A DNA stretch of 5,426 nucleotides from an uncultured Atopobium sp. (GTDB taxonomy: Bacteria > Actinomycetota > Coriobacteriia > Coriobacteriales > Atopobiaceae), in the NCBI GenBank assembly GCA_946999785.1, contig CAMQEO010000076.1, positions 1 through 5,426 on the forward strand, written 5' to 3'. The translations under genes were made by a program, and so were the position numbers. The first letter of the stretch is position 1. Every line of letters starts with the position of its first letter. Below, one piece after another: positions 1 through 4,829 of the stretch. The notes beneath the pieces are model-generated. The model saw nothing but the letters and a program-made list of their open reading frames with translations. It was not told the origin of the DNA and did no database searches.

Positions 1-395
1 TTGACGGTGATGATAAGTATGCTTCACCAGAAGATTTGGAAGGTTGCTATTATAATTGCCCGTTCATTGTTGAAAATGATAATGACAAAGTCAAAGACTT
101 TGTTAAAGCTTATCACGACGAGTATGGCAAGAATCCTTCTAACTTCTGCGCACTTGGTTATGATGCCGCAATGATGATGTGTGCAGCTTTGAAAACCGTT
201 GACGATAAAGGCGACGTTAAACCTGGAACCGAAGAGTACAAGCAAGCTCTCATTGACGCCATTGCTCAGGATAAAGTGGACGGTGTAACAGGTTCTATTG
301 CATTTGAAGGAACTGGTGATCCAGTTAAATCTACCCTTGTTGTTACCTTTGATAAGGGTAAACAAAAGGTATTTCAGGTTATTGAAGCAAAATAA
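1..395 (+). CDS. livK: Branched-chain amino acid ABC transporter substrate-binding protein, C-terminal part
   Basis: This is the C-terminal 130 residues of a periplasmic-binding-protein type I receptor of the LivK/LivJ (HAAT) family; the reading frame is open from base 3 and enters from outside the window. In a Gram-positive cell such a protein would be a lipoprotein tethered outside the membrane, delivering Leu/Ile/Val or a related amino acid to the LivHM channel. Visible family features are the segment YHDEYGKNPSNFCALGYDAA (the usual 'F...Y...P...A...YDA' helix of the second lobe), then an A-rich helix, 'GVTGSIAFEGTGDP' (the typical G-x-TG-x-I-x-F-x-x-x-GDP motif) and the closing strand KSTLVVTFDKGKQKVFQVIEAK before a TAA. 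The signal peptide and first lobe are not visible, so the exact ligand cannot be judged. Four cysteines fall in this half (codons at 45, 57, 147 and 180), more than I would expect for this family. The identification rests on these motifs and on livHMGF directly downstream. Confidence 0.9.
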   Translation, partial: DGDDKYASPEDLEGCYYNCPFIVENDNDKVKDFVKAYHDEYGKNPSNFCALGYDAAMMMCAALKTVDDKGDVKPGTEEYKQALIDAIAQDKVDGVTGSIAFEGTGDPVKSTLVVTFDKGKQKVFQVIEAK

Positions 396-410
396 CTAAT
401 CTTTAATTTT

Positions 411-452
411 GGTAAACCCTTATGCAAGATGTAAAGGCATAAGGGTTTTGCC
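411..452 (+). terminator. Intercistronic hairpin between livK and livH (attenuator or partial terminator)
   Basis: AAACCCTTATGC (414-425) pairs perfectly with GCATAAGGGTTT (437-448) around an 11-base loop. The stem can be lengthened by GGT/GCC at the base with a bulge. It lies 18 bp after the livK stop. The following T-run is only four bases and is then broken by GCC, so termination is probably incomplete. I infer that it lowers transcription into livHMGF or protects the livK 3' end, giving more binding protein than channel, as is usual for such operons. It could also be a full terminator if livH has its own promoter. Confidence 0.65.
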
Positions 453-528
453 ATATAAAAAGACCGTATTTTCTTTGTACTTAATTGTTTATATATTTTT
501 TCAACACATCATCAGTTGTTATCGTGAT

Positions 529-535
529 AAGGAGG
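529..535 (+). promoter_or_regulatory. Ribosome-binding site that sets the livH start
   Basis: A full AAGGAGG lies six bases before ATG 542. The same frame is open back to a TTG at 485, but that codon has no Shine-Dalgarno sequence and would add 19 residues that do not resemble LivH. ATG 551 is also in frame but too far from this site, so ATG 542 is chosen. Confidence 0.85.
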
Positions 536-541
536 TTTGAG

Positions 542-1414
542 ATGATAGGAATGCAAATTCTTAACGGGTTGCAGGTTGGTAGTATTTATGCGCTCGTTGC
601 TTTGGGCTACACTATGGTGTATGGAATTATCCTGCTTCTCAACTTTGCACATGGAGATATTATTATGGTTGGTGCATATATCTCTTGGCTTTGTTTAGTT
701 CAGTTAGGAATTGGTCCTATACCTGCTATTATAGCAACGATATTTGTCTGTACGCTTTTGGGTATTGTTATCGAAAAGCTTGCGTATGCACCTTTAAGAA
801 ATGCTCCTCGCTTATCTTTGCTTATTACCGCAATTGGCGTTTCGTATTTTCTTGAGAATTGTGCACAATTAATTTTTGGTGCCGATGCAAAAGTTCTTCC
901 TAACTTCTTTGAAGTGTCATCATCTGAGTTTATGGGGCTTCCTATTTCTACCGTAGCTGTTATTACCATTGTTGTTACTGGAATATCATGTGCGGTTCTT
1001 ACGCTTTTAGTCAAAAAAACCAAGCTTGGCGCTGCTATGCGTGCCGTATCCGAAGATATGGGAGCCGCTCGTTTAATGGGTATTAACGTTAACACCGTTA
1101 TTTCGTTTACCTTTGCACTTGGTTGTGTACTTGCTGGTATTGGTTCTGTTCTTTATAGCATGGCTTATGCGCAAGCAAGTCCAACCATGGGTGTTATGCT
1201 TGGAACAAAAGCTTTTGTTGCTGCCGTTTTAGGCGGAATTGGTTCTATCCCTGGTGCGGTGATCGGTGGTTTGGTAGTAGGATTTGCCGAGGTGCTGGTT
1301 TCTGCATGCGGTCTCTCTGTTTGGAAAGACGCTATTGTCTTTTTGCTTCTTATTGTTGTTTTGGTCGTTAAGCCTACAGGTATTTTAGGCAAACCGATTA
1401 ATGAGAAAGTTTAG
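542..1414 (+). CDS. livH: Branched-chain amino acid ABC transporter permease LivH
   Basis: LivH is one of the two membrane subunits of the importer; with LivM it forms the translocation path, accepting substrate from LivK and coupling to LivG/LivF inside the cell. The 290-residue product is of normal family length and is almost wholly hydrophobic, with about eight membrane segments. Family signatures are visible: ALVALGYTMVYGIILLLNFAHGDI (about 17-40, the LivH 'NFAHG' region), the cytoplasmic coupling loop AMRAVSEDMGAARLMGINV (165-183, the EAA-like loop that contacts the ATPase), VLGGIGSIPGAVIGG (229-243), and the C-terminal KPTGILGKP. The start ATG at 542 is supported by AAGGAGG at 529-535. 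It follows livK after a 146-bp gap containing a hairpin, and livM begins 9 bp after its stop, so livH opens the tightly coupled livHMGF block. I see no truncation or frameshift. Confidence 0.96.
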   Translation: MIGMQILNGLQVGSIYALVALGYTMVYGIILLLNFAHGDIIMVGAYISWLCLVQLGIGPIPAIIATIFVCTLLGIVIEKLAYAPLRNAPRLSLLITAIGVSYFLENCAQLIFGADAKVLPNFFEVSSSEFMGLPISTVAVITIVVTGISCAVLTLLVKKTKLGAAMRAVSEDMGAARLMGINVNTVISFTFALGCVLAGIGSVLYSMAYAQASPTMGVMLGTKAFVAAVLGGIGSIPGAVIGGLVVGFAEVLVSACGLSVWKDAIVFLLLIVVLVVKPTGILGKPINEKV

Positions 1415-1423
1415 GAGAAGAAC

Positions 1424-2560
1424 ATGCGTTTATTTCATTCGTCTCAAAAAACTTCAAGCAAGAGTGCCCAAGCTGCCCAAGCTACTCAAGCATTTGAGAG
1501 TGCGCCTCATCTTTCAACACCTGTGAGCTATCTTGTTAACACACTTCTTATTGTGATTGTTATTGCGCTTGGTCAGTTTTTAATTGCTTCTGCATTTATT
1601 TCTCGATATCAAATTTCTGTTCTCGAACAAATTGGTATTTATATCATTATGGCTGTTTCCCTCAACTTGGTAACAGGTTATCTTGGACAGTTACCACTTG
1701 GTCACGCAGGTTTTATGTCGGTAGGAGGTTACGCGGGTGCTATCTTTATTATGAAGTGCGCCGAGGCTCTTCATCTTGCACCGCGTGCTTTTGTTCTTTT
1801 ATCTCCCGTTGCAGTTGCTATTTTTATAGGTGGAGTAATTATCGGTGGTCTTGCTGCAGCTCTGTGTGGCTTAATTATTGGTATTCCCGCGCTTCGTCTT
1901 AAAGGCGACTACTTAGCCATCATTACCCTTGGTTTTGCCGAAATCATTCGTGTGGTTATGCAAAATTTTGATGATACCTTTAACGTTACTCTTACGGGAG
2001 GCGCAAAAGGTTTAACTGGTATACCTTCATTTACCAACTTTATTAATACATCGGTTCTTGTCGTTATCACCATTTTTGTTATTCATACGCTTATGAAATC
2101 TCGATGGGGTAGAGCAATTTACGCGATTCGCGACAATGAAATTGCAGCCGAAGCAAGTGGAATTTCGATTACTATGTATAAAACAACCGCCTTTGTACTT
2201 TCTGCCTTTTTTGCAGGCGTTGCAGGTGTTTTGTATGCTGGTTGTATTGGTGTTCTTGCTCCAGCAAAATTTGGTTTTATGAAATCTGTTGAGATTTTGG
2301 TTATGGTCGTTTTGGGCGGCATGGGTTCTATGCTTGGATCTATTCTATCTGCAACTACACTTACCGTTCTGCCTGAATTACTGCGAGGATTTTCTGACTA
2401 TCGTATGATTGCATACTCTATTGTTCTTATTTTAGTCATGATATTTAGACCTAAAGGTCTTTTTGGATCTTATGATTTTTCGCTCTCGCGGATTCTTGGT
2501 AAGCTGATGTTGACAGTGCGTGGTACGTCGGGTAAAAAAGAGGTGAATGCTCATGAGTAA
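1424..2560 (+). CDS. livM: Branched-chain amino acid ABC transporter permease LivM
   Basis: LivM is the second membrane subunit of the importer, pairing with LivH. The product is 378 residues. Residues 1-35 are a polar, Ser/Gln/Ala-rich leader (including AQAAQATQA) with no family match that I recognise. Membrane segments then begin near 36. Family motifs are GYLGQLPLGHAGFMSVGGY (85-103), the conserved LKGDYLAIITLGFAEIIR (159-176), the coupling loop GRAIYAIRDNEIAAEASGI (229-247, EAA-like), VLGGMGSMLGSILSA (296-310) and the C-terminal FRPKGLFG (341-348), followed by a roughly 30-residue basic tail. ATG 1424 has AGGAG at 1413-1417, which overlaps the livH stop codon, six bases upstream. The 3' end overlaps livG by 8 bp. 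The leader may be a lineage-specific cytoplasmic extension; the ribosome-binding site argues against a later start. Confidence 0.95.
   Translation: MRLFHSSQKTSSKSAQAAQATQAFESAPHLSTPVSYLVNTLLIVIVIALGQFLIASAFISRYQISVLEQIGIYIIMAVSLNLVTGYLGQLPLGHAGFMSVGGYAGAIFIMKCAEALHLAPRAFVLLSPVAVAIFIGGVIIGGLAAALCGLIIGIPALRLKGDYLAIITLGFAEIIRVVMQNFDDTFNVTLTGGAKGLTGIPSFTNFINTSVLVVITIFVIHTLMKSRWGRAIYAIRDNEIAAEASGISITMYKTTAFVLSAFFAGVAGVLYAGCIGVLAPAKFGFMKSVEILVMVVLGGMGSMLGSILSATTLTVLPELLRGFSDYRMIAYSIVLILVMIFRPKGLFGSYDFSLSRILGKLMLTVRGTSGKKEVNAHE
2540..2545 (+). promoter_or_regulatory. Ribosome-binding site inside livM that sets the livG start
   Basis: GAGGTG lies within the last codons of livM. It is seven bases from ATG 2553 but only one base from the in-frame ATG 2547, so 2553 is the likelier start. 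Translation of livG is therefore probably coupled to termination of livM at 2560. Confidence 0.7.
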
Positions 2561-3500
2561 TGAAACTGCAAAAGTTGAAGCTGAGGGTATAGACCCCACC
2601 AATTCCGTTGAGTCAATGACTACGTTACAAGATAAGCCGTCATCTTCACTCTCTTTAGGGAAAAGGTTGCGTTCCATTCTTGTTCCTGTTGAGTCACCTA
2701 ATTTATTGCCCGAGCGTGATCTTGGAAAGATTCCCGTTTTGCAAGCTGAGCACTTAGGAATCGATTTTGGTGGTCTTACAGCCGTTGATAACTTTAATAT
2801 TGCTATTGGTAAAACCGAAATTGCAGGTTTAATAGGTCCTAATGGTGCGGGCAAAACTACCATATTCAACCTGCTTACCAATGTGTATAAGCCTACGCGC
2901 GGTACTGTTTTAGTAGATGGCTATGACACTGCTGGTAAAACCATCACGCAAGTAAATAAAATGGGTGTAGCACGAACGTTTCAAAATATTAGACTTTTTA
3001 ATCAGATGAGCGTGCTCGATAATATTTTGGTTGGTTTTAACTCTTCTATGTCAACAGGGCTTGTGAGCGATGTTTTTCGTCTTCCTAAGCACTGGAAGCA
3101 AGAGCGAGAATTTAAAGAGAAGGCATATGAGCTTTTGGGCTTGTTTGACATGCAAAAAACAGCCTATACCTCTGCGGGAAATTTGGCATATGGACAACAG
3201 CGCTGTTTGGAAATTCTTCGAGCACTTGCAACGCAACCAAAGTTATTGTTGCTTGATGAGCCTGCTGCTGGTATGAATCCTTCCGAAACAGCAGCTCTTA
3301 CCGAGCATATCGAAATTATCCGTGACACATTTAAGATTGCAATATTGCTTATTGAGCACGATATGAACCTCGTATGCGGTGTGTGCGAATCTGTTGGTGT
3401 TCTTGATTACGGAAGAATTATTGCTAAGGGAACACCTGAGGAAATTCAACATGACCCACGTGTTATAGAAGCCTATCTTGGTAAACAGGAGGTGGCGTAA
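2553..3500 (+). CDS. livG: Branched-chain amino acid ABC transporter ATP-binding protein LivG, with N-terminal extension
   Basis: LivG is one of the two cytoplasmic ATPases that power the LIV importer. From ATG 2553 the product is 315 residues, against about 255 for the usual LivG. The excess is a polar N-terminal region of about 60 residues before the ABC domain starts at PVLQAEHLGIDFGGLTAV (61-78). The domain carries Walker A GPNGAGKTT (95-103), Q-loop Gln in ARTFQN (Q144), the degenerate LivG-type signature NLAYGQQRCLEI (210-221) in place of LSGGQ, Walker B LLLLDEP (231-237) with catalytic Glu236, D-loop AAGMNP, and switch His269 in LLIEHDM. The C-terminus has the normal LDYGRIIAKGTPEEI and VIEAYLG. 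All catalytic residues are intact. It overlaps livM by 8 bp (ATGAGTAA), and livF begins immediately after its stop. An alternative start inside the extension (for example Met22) cannot be excluded, but no better ribosome-binding site is apparent. Confidence 0.95.
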   Translation: MSNETAKVEAEGIDPTNSVESMTTLQDKPSSSLSLGKRLRSILVPVESPNLLPERDLGKIPVLQAEHLGIDFGGLTAVDNFNIAIGKTEIAGLIGPNGAGKTTIFNLLTNVYKPTRGTVLVDGYDTAGKTITQVNKMGVARTFQNIRLFNQMSVLDNILVGFNSSMSTGLVSDVFRLPKHWKQEREFKEKAYELLGLFDMQKTAYTSAGNLAYGQQRCLEILRALATQPKLLLLDEPAAGMNPSETAALTEHIEIIRDTFKIAILLIEHDMNLVCGVCESVGVLDYGRIIAKGTPEEIQHDPRVIEAYLGKQEVA

Positions 3501-4220
3501 ATGGCGCTTTTAAAAGTTTCCGATTTACATGTGTCTTACGGAATGATCAAGGCTGTTCGCGGCATCAGTTTTGAAATAAACGAAGGCGAGATCGTTTCTT
3601 TAATTGGTGCCAACGGTGCAGGAAAGTCTACAACGCTGAACACCCTTGCAGGTTTGCTGAAACCTCAGTCTGGAGAAATTTTATTTGAGGATATATCCCT
3701 TGTTGGAATGCCTGCCCATAAAATTGTCCGTCGTGGTCTTGCGCTTTGTCCAGAAGGCCGTCATGTTTTCACCAATATGCGTGTTGAAGAAAACCTTATG
3801 ATGGGCGGATACACGCAAAATGATGCACAGAATAAACAAACGCTTGAACGTATTTACGAGCATTTCCCTCGTTTAAAAGAGCGTCTTAAGCAATCGGCAG
3901 GTACCATGAGTGGTGGCGAGCAACAAATGCTTGCTATGGGCAGAGCTTTAATGAGTAAGCCTCGTTTGCTTATGCTTGACGAACCGTCTATGGGTTTGGC
4001 TCCGATTTTGGTTAAGGAGATTTTCTCGATCATTAAAGAGCTTAACGAGCAGGGGACTACTATTTTATTGGTAGAACAAAACGCTTCGATGGCGCTCTCA
4101 ATTGCAGATCGTGGCTATGTTTTAGAAACAGGTACGCTTACCAAGACTGGTACAGGACAAGAGCTGTTGCATGACGACGATGTCCGTAGAGCTTACCTGG
4201 GAGGTTCTTCTAAAAAGTAG
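3501..4220 (+). CDS. livF: Branched-chain amino acid ABC transporter ATP-binding protein LivF
   Basis: LivF is the second ATPase of the importer and presumably pairs with LivG beneath LivH/LivM. The 239-residue product matches the normal family length. Visible motifs are Walker A GANGAGKST (36-44), the LivF-specific Q-loop region LCPEGRHVFTNMRVEENLMMG (Glu85 in place of Gln, followed by the x-LivF 'EGR.vF..mtV.ENL' pattern), signature MSGGEQQMLAMGRAL (136-150), Walker B LLMLDEPSMGLAP with catalytic Glu161, and LLVEQN near 189-194, where the usual switch His is replaced by Gln. That replacement is typical of LivF and is not a defect here. The C-terminus is DRGYVLETGTL... and RRAYLGG. ATG 3501 directly follows the livG TAA, with AGGAGGT at 3487-3493, seven bases upstream. 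It is the last gene of the operon, followed by an intrinsic terminator. Confidence 0.97.
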   Translation: MALLKVSDLHVSYGMIKAVRGISFEINEGEIVSLIGANGAGKSTTLNTLAGLLKPQSGEILFEDISLVGMPAHKIVRRGLALCPEGRHVFTNMRVEENLMMGGYTQNDAQNKQTLERIYEHFPRLKERLKQSAGTMSGGEQQMLAMGRALMSKPRLLMLDEPSMGLAPILVKEIFSIIKELNEQGTTILLVEQNASMALSIADRGYVLETGTLTKTGTGQELLHDDDVRRAYLGGSSKK

Positions 4221-4258
4221 CATCATCTCCATATTCCGCTCTCATGTGTTTATAGTGT

Positions 4259-4288
4259 AAAGCTCTTCTTTTCAGAAGAGCTTTTTTT
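4259..4288 (+). terminator. Intrinsic terminator of the liv operon
   Basis: AGCTCTTCT (4261-4269) and AGAAGAGCT (4274-4282) form a perfect 9-bp stem, which can be extended by two A-T pairs, around a four-base loop TTTC. It is followed by a run of seven T (4282-4288). It lies 38 bp after the livF stop. On the opposite strand the trailing T-run is short, so it acts mainly on plus-strand transcription. Confidence 0.93.
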
Positions 4289-4462
4289 GATGCGTTGTTA
4301 CGTTCGTTGGTTTTGGTTACGGTGTTTAGTGTCTCAAGAGCTGCATGAGAGTTGTTTTTATTGCAAAGGATAAACAATTAAAACATGGCATAAGTAGACA
4401 AGATACCTAGAGTAAAGGCGAAAGAAATATATATTTGTTTCTACATGTGATTATGTAAATAG
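4289..4462. other. Intergenic stretch with no recognised gene
   Basis: This is the gap between the liv terminator and the 3' side of the minus-strand tRNA. I find no open frame with a credible start, no long repeat and no clear promoter. The only structure is a weak 5-bp inverted repeat, TACAT (4442-4446) and ATGTA (4453-4457). It functions as the space between convergent transcription units. Confidence 0.5.
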
Positions 4463-4469
4463 AAAAAAA
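4463..4469 (-). terminator. T-run directly after the tRNA-Lys 3' end
   Basis: Seven consecutive T on the minus strand follow the encoded CCA immediately. A T-run straight after the stable T-arm could end transcription of the tRNA or of a 6S-tRNA transcript. No independent GC-rich hairpin is present, so this is a weak call. Confidence 0.35.
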
Positions 4470-4545
4470 TGGTGGGTCGTGAGGGGGTCGAACCCTCGAC
4501 CTTGGGATTAAGAGTCCCCTGCTCTACCAACTGAGCTAAGGAGGC
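4470..4545 (-). tRNA. tRNA-Lys (anticodon CTT) with mispaired acceptor stem; possible pseudo-tRNA
   Basis: The 76-nt cloverleaf includes an encoded CCA (4472-4470). It has D-arm GCTC/GAGC with loop AGTTGGTA, anticodon loop CTCTTAA (anticodon CTT at 4512-4510, reading AAG), variable loop AGGTC, and T-arm GAGGG-TTCGACC-CCCTC. The 3' acceptor strand is ACGACCC with discriminator A, as in E. coli tRNA-Lys, and should pair with GGGTCGT. The 5' strand here is instead GCCTCCT (4545-4539), which leaves C·C mismatches at 2:71, 3:70 and 6:67. Base pair 27:43 is also G·A. The body is that of a normal lysine tRNA; the acceptor stem is not expected to form stably, so the gene may be defective, chimeric or mis-assembled. 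It lies a few bases after the 6S RNA end, with no visible promoter of its own. Confidence 0.85.
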
Positions 4546-4552
4546 AACAGAA

Positions 4553-4742
4553 AAAGCTGTATTGGTGCCGGACCTTCACGATTTGTATTGAACCCGCGCA
4601 ATTAAGCAGGTGGGCAACTCGCTCTAACTGAAGCTGCTTCCGCGTGAGACGGCCTGCAAGCTGTTAGAAGTCTTTTGTTTCCCTAATAATACAAAAAATA
4701 GTCGGTCAACACTTAAGTGTGAAGTCGTACACCACAGCGTTT
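4553..4742 (-). ncRNA. ssrS: 6S RNA (regulator of RNA polymerase)
   Basis: 6S RNA binds the housekeeping RNA polymerase by imitating an open promoter and damps transcription in stationary phase. The roughly 190-nt minus-strand transcript folds as that family does. Its ends pair: GCTGT (4738-4734) with ACAGC (4560-4556), GGTG (4733-4730) with CACC (4567-4564), and CTTCAC (4724-4719) with GTGAAG (4579-4574). A large A/T-rich central bubble follows, whose 5' side reads TTGACCGACTATTTTTTG, recalling the GAGCCGATATTT of known 6S RNAs. Its 3' side has CCCACCTGC...GCGGGTTCAATAC, recalling the CACCTTG...GGGTTCAA hairpin of E. coli 6S. An apical arm closes with TCTAAC/GTTAGA (about 4668-4625) plus AGCTT/AAGC and CCG/CGG pairs. 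A promoter sits just upstream, and rarA is the upstream neighbour; in Bacillus a 6S gene also lies near rarA (from memory). The exact ends are inferred. The main alternative is another structured RNA of unknown family. Confidence 0.82.
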
Positions 4743-4750
4743 CTATAATT

Positions 4751-4778
4751 ATGATACCACAATTTTTGAAAAATTCAA
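4751..4778 (-). promoter_or_regulatory. Candidate sigma-70-type promoter for the 6S RNA
   Basis: On the minus strand, a -35 TTGAAT (4778-4773) is separated by 16 bp from a -10 TATCAT (4756-4751). Initiation would then fall near 4745-4741, exactly where the closing helix of the 6S RNA begins. The DNA upstream is A/T-rich, which would suit an UP-like element. The agreement between promoter and folded 5' end is the main support. Confidence 0.65.
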
Positions 4779-4806
4779 GAGAAAAAATTGATTTTTTGCA
4801 AACGAC

Positions 4807-4829
4807 ACCACGATTTTTTAGTGGTTTTT
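4807..4829 (+). terminator. Weak hairpin with T-run overlapping the rarA stop
   Basis: ACCAC (4807-4811) and GTGGT (4821-4825) form a 5-bp stem around a nine-base loop, followed by five T on the plus strand. On the minus strand the hairpin lies across the end of rarA, but no T-run follows directly. It could stop antisense transcription into rarA or protect the rarA 3' end. The stem is short, so confidence is low. Confidence 0.25.

Noticed and set aside
485..541. A TTG-started extension of LivH by 19 residues
   Set aside because: No ribosome-binding site precedes 485, while AAGGAGG at 529-535 is ideally placed for ATG 542; the extra residues do not fit LivH.
2432..2881. A 149-codon minus-strand open frame across the livM-livG junction
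   Set aside because: It is antisense to the conserved LivM C-terminus and LivG Walker A region; a shadow frame.
3180..3220. Degenerate ABC signature LAYGQQ in LivG
   Set aside because: The LivG family usually carries a non-canonical LSYGQQ-type signature; this is ordinary.
4081..4140. LivF lacks the switch-loop histidine (Gln in LLVEQN) and has Glu at the Q-loop
   Set aside because: Both substitutions are normal for LivF proteins, so they are not signs of inactivation.
4365..4395. AAGGA followed by ATG GCA TAA in the intergenic region
   Set aside because: The frame is only two codons long and has no terminator, attenuator or downstream gene to make it a leader peptide.
4680..4712. A promoter-like TTGACC...TATTAG on the minus strand inside the rarA-tRNA gap
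   Set aside because: Spacing is about 15 bp and it lies in the central bubble of the folded RNA, where promoter-like sequence is expected; the upstream TTGAAT/TATCAT pair fits the folded 5' end better.
4785..4800. A-run/T-run inverted repeat near the 6S promoter as a rarA terminator
   Set aside because: The stem would be only A-T pairs with a very small loop and is not credible as an intrinsic terminator; more likely A/T-rich upstream promoter DNA.
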